NCBI GenBank assembly: GCA_903813345.2
Contig: CAIIXF020000005.1
Span: forward strand, 8,497,375 to 8,561,374
Length of the DNA stretch: 64,000 bases
Source of the DNA: Owenia fusiformis
Taxonomy: Eukaryota; Annelida; Polychaeta; Sabellida; Oweniidae
Direction: 5' to 3'
Below are positions 25,201 to 36,105 of the stretch, one piece after another. The notes beneath the pieces were generated by a model, which saw only the letters and a program-made list of their open reading frames with translations, made no database searches and was not told the DNA's origin. The translations under genes and the position numbers were made by a program. Every line of letters begins with the position of its first letter. Positions within the stretch are counted from its first letter, which is position 1.

Positions 25201-28200
25201 TTCCATAAATTGAGGATAAAGTGTGACGGCAATCCTGTCATGTGTCAAAGCATCCAGTAGGGGGTATGTGGGGGTCTATACAGTGCTCCCCTAGGGGAGG
25301 CAATAATAGTTACCCCCTAGCAAGCACCCACACATTCACTTATTGTAACGTCATACATCCAGTCAAAAGTTGCCTATAAATGACTATATTAGACTGTTAG
25401 ACCTGGGTCAGTTGATATATCATTGAGTATTTAACCAGGCGTAAAGACTGCATCAAGATACAAAAGATACCAAGATATCAAGATACCCAATACTCCTTGT
25501 TCAACTTCCATAGTGAAAATTAAATTTGTACAAAAATTAGAGAATTAACAAGGAATAAAATGAATAGGCATGAAATAATTACTTGCAAGGGCTCAGATTG
25601 TTCAAATGTAAAGAAAGAGTAAAGATAAAGCATGCTCAGAATGGACATTTTCTAGAAGGGATATCTCAAAAGAGCCCCAAAAGAAAGAAGCCCATTATTG
25701 AACTAAGCATGGAGCGAAATCTAATGAAAAATGCAAATGAGCCGGGGTCTAATTCTGATTAAGGAAATGTGAGACGGTAATGACCAGTTCATTAATAGCC
25801 GGGATTAAAATACTTAATAGAGCTGTCTTAATTAAATTAATCAATAGTTCCAATCAATATAGAAGCTGGTCAAGTATAAGGGGCAATCAATCAGATGTCA
25901 GCTATCTTTAATCAAAAGGGATCTGATGTGCAACTGCAACAATAATTCAATAAATAAATAATTAGATTATTCCATTCCTCAAATCCAAAGTCAAATGGAC
26001 ACTTATTATAATAATGGGGAACTATGGCAAGAAATTGTAGAGTTTCAACTTGATAGAATTTCACTAATTTTCATTTGAGCTAGGAGTTATGATTGGTGGG
26101 GTACAAGAAAGATAAAGTATCAAAAAGTGGGCAGGTAGTTCATCATTATCGTCCATCATTTTATTCTAATGGGCTAAAATCTTCAGGAAACACATATCAA
26201 AATATTTCACAATTATACATAAATATAAAATTTCACCTGGTACTGTAATAATAGCCTAAAATTGCACTTGTTTCATTGACCAACCATTTGAACTATAGCT
26301 GGCCATTTAGACAATTAACCACAGAGTATCTTTAATAATAGACTGCATAAATTTATTATACTGTTAAAGGGTCATCTTTGTCAAATAGATAGATTTATGA
26401 TAAAATTCAATACATTAATAACTTGAGCTATTGTTGCAAATTTGGCCCATTGTTTTAGATGCTCCATTTAAGTCTTGATCTCAAGATATATCAAATAGCT
26501 CCCCTCACTTTTAAATGGTTTATTCAAAACATTCTTATTGTGTTTTCCAAGGCTAACTTAAATCTTTCCCATGTTTTTGTTTAGTTGATATGTTTATTTG
26601 ATTCTTCAAATAATTTTGACTGATTTATCTTTGGGAAAATTAGAATACAAATTGAGGCACAAAAGATTAATGGGTAAAATAATGAAATATGTCAATAAAA
26701 TTGGCCATTAAACAATTGAATCCTAATTAAGCATCAACTTGAGAAAAATGATTTTTTGTATATTTATACTGTTACTGTCCAAAATGTTGTTTTGCTTTCC
26801 TTTAAAAATTGAATAAAAACATTTTAAATGTCTCATTAACATAAATCAAATATTCAAATCTTAATTTTTATTCTTTTATGTTTTCAGTTTGAGCTTCCAA
26901 AGTTTTCTGATATGAAACAGTACTATCTTGGTTATACGCAATACAGTGGAAACTTCAGAGACCAGGATGTAATAAAGCTAATAGGTGGCTCTGGGAAAAC
27001 CCGCTTCCACGACACAGCAGCATTGAGACTTTCTTATGTGTTAAATCGCATCGGGCATGAGCATGCAATTGGCACCAAAAGGATTAAGATATCCAAACAT
27101 AACAAAGACTCATACAGAGGTGGAAATAACGAACAGTACATCTTCCGAAATGTAGCATTTGGGCCGTACCTCGCCAAAAAGTATGGCAATCCCATCATAC
27201 TTAAACCTCACAAATATAACTCTGCCAAAACTATGTGGCCAATCCTAGGCAAACAAGGACTAGTACGATTTGTCACATATCAAAAACAAAAACCAAATGG
27301 ACATATTGCATTATGGGATTGTGATAAATTCTACCAGAGTCCTGACTGGACAAAGGAAAATCGTCTAGTTTCAGTGGAATTCTGGGAATCTCCAGGTTGG
27401 TACCAATTTCAAATTTTGAGAAATGTGTAATTGTAAAACTTCAAGTTCAATATTCTGCCAATTGAACAACTAAAAAACATTAAAGAATTCAAACATTTTT
27501 CTATTGTCTAGAGAACAGATGCTACTGATGTGCGACATTATTAATAATCTTTTAATGTCAATAAAACGCAATATTATATCAACATCCAATGCCATTTATC
27601 AAACCTAGCAACCCAAATATGAAACACATTACATGAAAGGGATTTCATCTTTTTTCTTGACTACTGAAAAATTCAAAAATAATTACCATCATTTTCTATA
27701 TGTGTCGCCTATAGGTTACAAAGTGTAAATAAAAAACAAAAGTTGGTTGATAAACTTTGTTCAAAGTTCAAGAATCACAAATCATTAGCGATAAAACTGT
27801 CTCCACATTTGAAACCAACGTTGAATTTTATCATATAAGAGCAAGAGTTATTTACATACAAGTGATCGGTTGATGAGGAACCAAAATCGACCTGAAAAAT
27901 TTCTATCCAAAATTTACAAAACCAATCTAAATCGTTCATAGTATAAAAAATCAACATCCATGATATAAGTTCATAATAACAAAAATAATGTTGCAGTGCG
28001 TGAGTACATTAGGAGTTCATAAATTATATTAAACGTTGACAATCATTTTATGAATTTTTGCAAGAGTCGACAGGTGATCTGAGGTGGTTACAATGACTCA
28101 AGTCTCGTTAAGTCTGATCTATCACCACTCTTGACGTATACTTAGCAAGAAAACGTACCGATAAAATAAACAATTTGGTGAAAAACAAACATCGGATCAC

Positions 28201-28671
28201 GACCATTGTTTCATCTGGCCTTATCTAGCACCTGCTCTCACTTAATAATCTCCGGTTTATAAGTTAAAAGTTATCATTGAGAAACACTTATTGTAAATTT
28301 GAATCCTTTTTAAAGTACTTACGATACACATGCACATTACAATAGATTTAAAGTACATTTTCAACTTATCTCTTTGATTAGATTAACTATGGAGATTAGG
28401 ATTGATCGTCAACTCTGATCCCAGAGTAAAATATCAAAGCAATAAAAAAGCTCTTGAATATAAATAATAATAAATATTGTCTAATCTCATTCCAGATTCT
28501 CATTGCACAGTGAAACAAGATGCCAAGAAATACTGGTGGGCTACATGGAGAATGACGATGGATTCAACCAATGATGCAAACACCCTAGAGAATGACACAA
28601 CTTACGACACAAAGCGACAGCCATTGTTTCGCCATTTCAATAAGTACCGCAAGACTCAAAAGCACCTATAG
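16291..28671 (+). CDS. Secreted Tae4-like (domesticated amidase effector) gene, three exons
   Basis: Join of 16336-16389, 26888-27395 and 28496-28671, with phases 0 and 1 agreeing at both junctions; about 245 residues. Exon 1 encodes a signal peptide (MSTLTWILLSISITVSQS), so the protein should be secreted. Exon 2 carries the Tae4 fold landmarks in order: an LIGG motif, the RLSYVLNRIGH helix that carries the family's active centre, a FGPYLAKKYG segment and a GHIALWD motif. Tae4 proteins are bacterial type VI secretion amidases that cut peptidoglycan; animals have acquired tae genes and use them as secreted antibacterial factors. The frame is open throughout, so this is a living host gene by structure. 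The active-centre signature only partly follows the family consensus, so enzyme activity should not be assumed. An in-frame ATG at 16291 would add 15 residues before the signal peptide; 16336 is preferred because it gives a standard signal peptide. An AATAAA at 29436 could end the transcript. Confidence 0.82.
16336..16389 (+). CDS. Tae4-like gene, exon 1 (signal peptide)
   Basis: Eighteen codons encoding a hydrophobic leader, ending at a strong donor (GTAAGT at 16390-16395) in phase 0. A bacterial-origin domain given a eukaryotic leader on its own exon is typical of domesticated transfers. Confidence 0.75.
16390..26887 (+). other. Intron 1 of the Tae4-like gene, 10.5 kb
   Basis: Long AT-rich intron with no internal exon I can support. 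It contains a dispersed module (17335-17405), a G-rich run (18267-18292) and two less AT-rich stretches (about 22130-22530 and 25690-25930) dense in ATTA/TAAT and GATAA-like words, which might be enhancers but are unproven. Open frames at 22509-22808 and 23140-23430 look fortuitous. It ends in a good acceptor (TTCTTTTATGTTTTCAG). Confidence 0.6.
17335..17405. repeat. Dispersed module, copy 3
   Basis: Shares GTGCAGAGTCTAGTTA, GAAGCTCTCTTTTAAGAAGT and the following GAATGCAAAG block with 10960-11005, in the same orientation. Lies inside intron 1 of the Tae4-like gene. Confidence 0.65.
26888..27395 (+). CDS. Tae4-like gene, exon 2 (amidase-fold domain)
   Basis: Begins after a polypyrimidine tract and CAG; ends at TCTCCAG|GTTGGT in phase 1. 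Encodes FELPKFSD.. through ..VEFWESP and carries nearly the whole Tae4-like domain, including the LIGG, RLSYVLN and GHIALWD motifs. The frame stays open past the donor to 27430, which could yield a shorter form if the intron were retained. Confidence 0.85.
28496..28671 (+). CDS. Tae4-like gene, exon 3 (C-terminal tail)
   Basis: Follows the acceptor CTCATTCCAG. Phase matches exon 2 (G+AT gives Asp). Encodes a polar, basic tail of 57 residues starting SHCTVKQDAKKYWW and ending in a TAG stop. I do not recognise a separate domain; a Trp-rich start followed by a basic end might bind cell walls or glycans, but that is inference. Confidence 0.7.
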
Positions 28672-28689
28672 ATGGTGCTGCTCAATGTA

Positions 28690-28990
28690 GTCATGACCTC
28701 AAGGTCAACTAGACTTACTGGTGCCACTGACCTTGACCTTGTGCATGTGATTCTGGAGTGATATACCAGTGCAGAACATTGAATGTCTGACAAACCAGTT
28801 CCATGTAACTGATATAGAGAAACATCTGTCTGTATGGGACACAGTGACTCAAAATGCAATGTGACATTAAACATAGTAACCTAATACAGAACTTTATTAT
28901 GCCATAGAAACCTTAAAGGTCATGGTAATTTCAGAGAGGTCATGATCATGTGACCCCATCAAGGTCATCAGCTTCCATGTCAAGGTCACA
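28690..28990. promoter_or_regulatory. Cluster of AGGTCA half-sites
   Basis: At least six AGGTCA/TGACCT half-sites in 300 bp. Several have the extended TCAAGGTCA form that ERR and NR5A-type nuclear receptors bind (near 28700, 28728, 28969 and 28980), and there is a direct repeat TGACCTTGACCTT at 28728-28740. It lies just past the Tae4-like stop codon, so in its 3' UTR or immediate flank. Such words also occur in dispersed repeats of marine invertebrates, so function is uncertain. Confidence 0.4.
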
Positions 28991-29291
28991 TCACTGCCGT
29001 AAACAACTTACAACTTGCCCTTATGTTAAACTACCAATCAACACAATATCAATGTGCTTATTCTTTTTTGTTCAACATAATGAAAAAGTAGAATCATCAT
29101 GCAAAGATCAAAATGAAGGCATAAAGACGAAAGAAATTCAGAATATAAGAGAGGAAAAGAATTATGTGTGCTCGATTTCATACTAGAGAATTCTTGTACA
29201 AATTGTACATATTGTATACCATTTAATTATGATTGTATGATTTGTAAAATATGGGGCCAAAACTTGTCATCATTTATAATATAAGTAAGGC

Positions 29292-29309
29292 TTGTTGCCA
29301 TGGCAACAA
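29292..29309. promoter_or_regulatory. Perfect X-box palindrome (RFX-type site)
   Basis: TTGTTGCCATGGCAACAA is an exact 18-bp palindrome that contains GTTGCCATGGCAAC (29294-29307), the ideal RFX-family X-box. RFX sites usually sit near promoters of ciliary or immune genes; no start site is visible next to this one. Confidence 0.45.
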
Positions 29310-32149
29310 CAGCAATGACAACTACAGCAAATTATAATCTAAGTCAATAATTTATTTTAGAGATACTTAGTTAAAAGATACGTAATTTAAGTATGTAATT
29401 AAGTATGTAATTTTATACATAGAAACAAATGTTGTAATAAAATATGCATGATATTTAATATAAAATTGGGTTTTGTGATATTGTAGAAGTAATTAAAGAT
29501 GTTACAGTCACAGTGTGACAGAGTGACAGAGATGGAGCCTGGATGATAACAATAGACAAATACAATATAGACACACCAATACAACACAGATACAACAATT
29601 ACAATACAGTTACAACAATACAATACAGCTAAAAAATATACGTTTTTGATCTCATTTCATTTCACATCTTTTAATAAACAGCCAAAAACAGATGGCAATA
29701 TCACACATCTACAATTTGAAAATGTGTTCATTCCCGCTGACATTAACTGTATTGCCCCAAAATTTGACTTGACTCTCGCATTCATTCAAGGCCAACCCTT
29801 ATACAATGTGATATCCCCACACGTTCACACTACACAATGTACACAGCTAAGGGCAAATAAGAACATAGAATCAGGCCTATAGATAAAACATTCAGAGTCT
29901 TTTACCCAGTAATTACAACTTGTAGTACAAACCATGCCCCGGGACAACGGGAACATAATGACATTTCAATTGGTATATTTTACTTTGTCAATCAATTATA
30001 TATACAGTGTTTCAGAGTTTACGATTGCATTACATGAATGTCAAGGTTGAAACGGTTCTCGCAAACTCAAAGCTCCTCAATGAGACAATGGAATCAAAGT
30101 CATACATTTTGGGTTACACTCTACTCCCCTTCATAAGTTTGGCATTTTGAGAACATAAGCAGCCTGACAATGTTTGGTGACTTAAAGACATATTTCTGAA
30201 CTCTTTTAATAGAGGAAAATATAAAGATTCAAACATTAACATGCTTTAATATGATGTCTACATGGAAAAAAAAGTACTTGATTGCTAATTGTAATGTTAC
30301 ATCATAGAACATAATGTTGGATTATATTGTAGGCCTGTTACACCATTGTAGTATCCACTGCTTGAAGTATCGCTGACAAATCAGAATGCTGTTTCACTGT
30401 ATATGTATTGTATTGGTTTGAATCCTATTTATATTCAATAGTTCATACCCCATGGATTACTATATGTTCAAGTTGTCTTAATTAGTGTGAAACAATCAAG
30501 ATGAAACCAAACATAATTTTGGTATCCATATGGCACAGAAATAATCAGTTAACTATGACAGAAATATATTAAGTTATTAAGTACATCATTGATTTGTTTA
30601 AATTTCTAGAGTAATTTTTGTCATTTGTCTTCTTCCAATGTCCCAATCTTGCAGACTGGACTAGCCAGTACTACCAGTATGTGTTGTTTATTCATTCTAT
30701 TATAATAGTACACATTTATTTTACATTTCAAAATTTTAATGTCATTTCAGGACATTTCCCCAGAATCATCTGTTCAATGTGGTTTCATCCTGCAGTCATT
30801 CTTTCAATAATCCACAATGACCAGCACCTGTTATATCTGGTTAGGCTGACCAGACACAAAAATATTACAAAAAATTTCAAAATATCACAGACATTTTACC
30901 GATTTTCTTTAAAATGTTTCATTAAAGTTTAATTTTTCTTCCATTTTTATACAATATGAAGTTTTAATTTCATGTTAAGTTGGTTATTCCTCAAAAATTT
31001 GACTCCTGTTGATTTTATTTCACAAAGATATAATGATGACCTTTGTCTTTTTTGCATGGTCTTTTGCATTGTGATTTTGTTCACCTGGCAGAGTAAATTC
31101 TTAATTAATTGATTCGGAGAGTTAATTAATAAAGAATCTAAAGATTCAATACAGCCTGAAATGACCAAAATCATTTTCTAGTTGATCCTTCTGTCATGTC
31201 TACCTACTTTTCCAAATGTTCATACTTTCAGTTGTTCATAATTTCTCTTCAATATAAAGAAATACACTGGAGCATATGTAGTAATACATTATTAGAGAAA
31301 CACCATATACATCTATTACTGAACACTATTTCTTAAAAAACAATTTTCACATTCTAGGGGCTTCATAGAAAATCCATGACGTTCCATAGTTTTGAAAACC
31401 ATGAAAACTATATTCCACGAGAAAACCTATAGATCAGATTGGTACATTTAGACTTAGCTCTCCAAAGTCAACAATCGTGTACAGTATTATTTTTAATTGC
31501 AGGCACTTTGTAATAATTACCACACAGAGCAGTAACATTGCCTAGAGTCTCATAATGTTATCTCACGTATGAATATTTACATTTCTGATTGCAAGTGATC
31601 TTAGTGTAGATAACTCTGAGAACTATTTACTTCCTTCATGTAAATTACCATGATGGTCAAATTATGATTGAGATGTACTGAGAAAAATATGTGAAATTAG
31701 CAAGGAATATAATACACAGACATGTATGGTGTGAATACACCAAATTGATGTGGAGTAAGTGTAACTGTGGTGTCATCTTATACAATACCATATTCAATTA
31801 TTAACCTATTTACATGTAATTTTGTAACCTTTCTATATAGGACAGGTTCTTGGCTTGTTGAAGCAAACTATTCTGTCCTGAATTTTCAACAAATAGTGCT
31901 GATTTCAACAGCTTCATTCTTATTACCTAATGGAGCTGTCATACTTAGGCCATGTGGGCTCACCATTCCCCACATTGTGAATATTTTGGGGCAGATGGAG
32001 GGTGGGGCATGGCATGGATACGAGGTGGGCAAAACAAATAGTTTTACAGCAAGATATCCCCCATCACACCAAATACAAAAATTCATAATTTTTTAGAATT
32101 CCCGGGGATTTAGCTGCTTGAAACCTCTCCCCCACGGGAATTTGCTAAG

Positions 32150-32182
32150 AGCACTGTGCGTTTAATAGAGATAATACGGTAT
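32150..32182. repeat. Relic end of the CCGTATTATCGCC MITE family
   Basis: GTGCGTTTAATAGAGATAAT followed by ACGGTATAT matches the right end of the element at 3235-3715 with a few differences. No partner end found nearby. Confidence 0.5.
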
Positions 32183-32849
32183 ATTGCAATTGGACTTATT
32201 TAGTGTTCAGAATCATGACAAGGCTTCATATTTCAGATTGGGCACTTTTTACATAGAAATACAGTACATACAGTGTAATTATCAAAACCTAAAATGTCAA
32301 AATATTGTAATGAAATAATGCAGAAACAAAACAAGGCTATATGAGATCATCCCAAAAACAACTGCTTAATATTCAAAAATTCTCCACCTCGAGGTTACCA
32401 AATGTTTGGTTCACAAGGACCTGATGGTCTTTGAGAACATTAGAATCAAATCAAAGGTATAATAATATTAATATCCCTTAATAGTTAGGATTAATAATTA
32501 TGCACAGATACACTCAAATTGAACCTAAATGTTCAGTAATTCAGCAATTACAATGCAAATGAATCAAAATACAATACAATTATTGAACTCACATAATTTA
32601 TTTCATTTTTCATCTAACAAAATTTTTGAAATAATCTTTGGCCTAGTTAAGTCCCCATGTATCATTTATTCAATTCTCTCTTAAACTTAAGCCCATGATA
32701 AACCATGGCATCTCTTCACAGCCCTGAGATGTTTCAGGTGATGGAAGGGTAGGACAGAGACTTGATATAAAACAAACTTTACCAATATTACCCTTCAAGG
32801 AACAAATAATTTATGATTTTGTCCAGAGATATGAAAAATTTTCAAAAGC

Positions 32850-33220
32850 GATTCAGAATGATTTTTCATTTAAATTTTCTCAGAGATATTTTACAATTTT
32901 CACTAATTGTTGCCCATATTGGCTTTCAAATGACACTTAATTTCAGCCTGAGAAATGAATGACATTTAAAAAGTGATGTTATTTTTCCCAGAGCTAGTTA
33001 ACTAATTTTTACAAATCTTAAAGAGACACTTAACTTAGGATTTCAGCCTGAGAAATGAATGACATTTGAAAATGGATTTAATTTTTCTGGGATATACATA
33101 GTTAACTAATTTTTGCCTATCTTGGCTTTCAAAGGAACAAACATTTTAGGATTTTTCCTGAGAAATGAATGACATTTACATACAGGATTTCATCTTTCCC
33201 ACAGATACAATGCAATTTAA
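32850..33220. repeat. Degenerate tandem repeat, about 100-110 bp unit
   Basis: CCTGAGAAATGAATGACATT recurs at about 32947, 33047 and 33157. The copies share neighbouring blocks such as TAGTTAACTAATTTTT and TTGGCTTTCAAA. A worn fourth copy seems to precede them. Confidence 0.7.
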
Positions 33221-34347
33221 AAGGTCAGATATGTCAGATACACATGTAAGTAATATAATAAATGCATATTAATTATACTTATTAAATGCTAGGTCTCAGA
33301 TTACATATCATATCCTTATTACATAATTATTGATACATTTAGGGATAATTATAACTTTTAGAAAGGTAATTGTGGTGTTTAGCATTAAACATCCTTGTAC
33401 ACAGTAAATGGAGATAGATAAACAAAGTAACGGTAAAAATGTCATTTCAGAACCACATGTATTCATATTCACAATTTAGCTTCCAATATTTTTAGAAATT
33501 AGTTTTTCTTCAAAGAGCAGTAATAAATGATATTATTTATCAACTAAAAAAGGAAATATTCTTAGGATAAAAAAATAAATGCATGAATATTATCTTAATT
33601 TAAAAGAAGGAGGGGGGGGGGATACAGCATCCCCCAAATCTGGTCCTAACATAGCAATCTAAAAACCAAATTTTATATAATTATGTTCATAATAGTATTT
33701 TAAAGCAGCTATACTACCTCCTGTACAGTTGATTTTATAGTTTTAATGATGCTATAATCTTATCGATCTCAAATGAAGTTGAACAACCTTTAATGGAAGT
33801 TTGAATGTAAAATTAATGTTAGCAACTTATAGGCAGCTACTGGGTTTTGACATTCTGATACCCATCACATCTTTCTGCCTTCAACTAGACAGAAGCTACT
33901 TAAGTAGGTCATGATTTTTCATGATAGTGTCCTGATTTTCTGATGACATTTTGATGAAATATTGGCTTAACGAAGAAGCCTCTCTAAATTAAGCAGCATG
34001 GATAATAGTCAGACTCTCCCGAGGGTTATCAAAAAAGCTTGCCTACGAAAACCATATCCATGGGAAACTTTTGACATTTCAAAAAGCACAGGCTTCTGAT
34101 GTAACTTTATCAAATCATATCAAATCCCTAGGCAACATATTTTATTAAGAAATCATTTTTGACATGCACATGTTTAACTGTTTGAAAAGAGCACTATATA
34201 TTTGGCATAGATTAGCGCTTGAAGATGCTATGTGGACAAATTGAATTAAGTACATCTGAAAAAAGGCATGTGGTATTAAAAATATTGATAGAAGCCAGAG
34301 TGCTACCCCAAGCAAACATCCACTCACGAGAGAGAAATAGACAGGAG

Positions 34348-34373
34348 GGGAAGGGGGGGGGGGGGGGGGGGGG
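34348..34373. repeat. Long poly-G run
   Basis: More than twenty consecutive G in an otherwise AT-rich region. The length may be unreliable in assembly. Confidence 0.7.
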
Positions 34374-35854
34374 CTAGAGGCCTAATGAAAGGCTACAAAG
34401 ACTACATCAATGAGCACACATTCACATCCATAAGTTATAATTAATGAACAGTTAACATTGAGAGCAGTTTTATGTAAGGAGAACACACTGTTCCCGACAT
34501 GACCTATTAAATAAAATACATACAAATCATCAAAATGTCAAAACATTTAGCACACCACCCAGGGCCTAACATTATCAATTAGTTTTGATAAGAACATCGT
34601 TAACCATTATCTCATAATCAATTGCCTAATGACATGTTTTAATGTGTTGTTTCACAAGAGCACACTAGGAAAACAAACCAGGACACATATCATTAAGGAC
34701 AACAGTTGCGTAATATTTAAAAGCTAACAGCGGGTAAAACATATCATAATATAATCAAGCCTTCTGTTGTGTTTAGAAACAAGATTTAGGAAGTACTCCC
34801 TGCAATGCAATGTGTAACCCCTTTAAAAGATTCATCACCTTTTCTCAAAATTATTACCAAAAACTTTTCAATTCATGAATATATCCATGAGAATAATATC
34901 AATATGGGTTAAGTGAAACATATGGGTACTTACTATTTAATTGATATTTCTTTTTTCTATGCTGTGAGTACAAAAAAGAAGAAAATCTGGTGAAAATATC
35001 TAAGGGGTGATTGTTTGGATGATTCAATGATACTTCCTTTTAGCCAATTACTTTACTTCTCCATGTGCAATGCTTATTCAACTTATATATATCTAATTTT
35101 GGGTATTTGTATGTACTCTATTATATAATCTGTCATATGTATTGCCACACTGGATTTTTTTCCGTTGAGCCATTGCTTTAAAAGTACTGGCAAATAAATA
35201 AATAAAACAAATAAATATATTTTTGTTATTTCCATTCCTTTTTGTTTCATCTATTTCTCACTTTATTTCCAGTGGAAACATATGACAAATTCTTTAAAAT
35301 CATTATTTTTCAATCAAGAGAATTGTGTCAATTGTGACATAATTCCATTATTTGTCTTCGTAGGTCTGCCAGTAAGCAAAACTGTGCTGTTATTTTTCCA
35401 ATTGATTAATTTTAATTCAATTGCTTCAAAGCTGATATGATTCAACATTATACAATGTCCTGTCCTGCTAATAAATAGCTCTCTTGAGAAGTGAAGCTGC
35501 AAATGATCATACCTTTTAGATCATAAAATGAATACCTGTATCAATTAAAAAATAACGCTTTTAATCGCAATCATGTTATATTGGACATGAATTTCTAGAT
35601 TTTGGTTAGTCAAACTGATATAGTAATGTAAATCCACATCACATATTATTATCTAACTATTGCAGTTCTGATGTTGACAAGATCTTAATGAGGTCAACAG
35701 TTGCATTCACCATTGCTTTTGTCACGAGGGGAAGAGAGGAAAATAAGAAAATAAGGATGCAACAGATTAGACATTGTCAAAAGTGAACTGTTCATCTACA
35801 TGAATGAAATCTTTAAATCTGTTATCTTATGTGTTGCTCTAAAGCAGTCTTCAC

Positions 35855-35905
35855 TTCAGGATAGCCTTCACACTTTGAAGTTGCCACCAGTATGATTCAA
35901 ATCTC
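35855..35905 (-). CDS. Weak candidate for a further ANAPC4 exon
   Basis: After a good acceptor (TATCTTATCTTAG) the minus strand reads RRFESYWWQLQSVKA, in the phase that exon 21 requires. Seven of twelve positions agree with the human FEKHWRLLESMKA helix. Against it: about 70 residues that precede this helix in human are missing from the 120 bp between this stretch and exon 21. Either the protein has lost that part, exons are missing from the assembly, or this is chance. Confidence 0.25.
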
Positions 35906-36027
35906 CTAAGATAAGATACAGCAAAAAGCAAAGTTAGTTGACATGCTTTAGAAAATCAACTCTGCTAGTAGTCATGGGATTTACTGGAAATGTTAAATGT
36001 ATATCCTATCAGGAAATGGTGACCTAC

Positions 36028-36105
36028 CTTGCAGCTGAACTGCTATTGAGATCTATAGGTCCAAGATGTTTGAACTCAATACGAACCATCTCCATGACAA
36101 CAGCT
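36028..36105 (-). CDS. ANAPC4: ANAPC4 exon 21
   Basis: Reads AVVMEMVRIEFKHLG, matching the human 'LIAIKFGSF' strand region. Donor AAG|GTAGGT. Confidence 0.75.

Larger units (their letters stand above)
29310..36027. other. Intergenic stretch between the Tae4-like gene and ANAPC4
   Basis: No supported gene. Contains AC-rich simple sequence (about 29556-29635), a MITE relic (32150-32182), degenerate tandem repeats (32850-33220), a G run at 33611-33620 and a very long G run near 34348-34373. The missing 3' exons of ANAPC4 might lie in the 33-36 kb part but were not recognised apart from one weak candidate. Confidence 0.5.

Noticed and set aside
30618-30932. 104-codon plus-strand open frame
   Set aside because: Phe/Ile-rich from T-rich DNA, with no domain and no conserved motif.
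35314-35502. Minus-strand frame reading NSTVLLTGRPTKTN as a missing ANAPC4 exon
   Set aside because: Resemblance to the human TVTVVLKDT strand is slight, and it would have to precede the candidate at 35855-35905 in the protein while following it on the strand. The donor is unclear.
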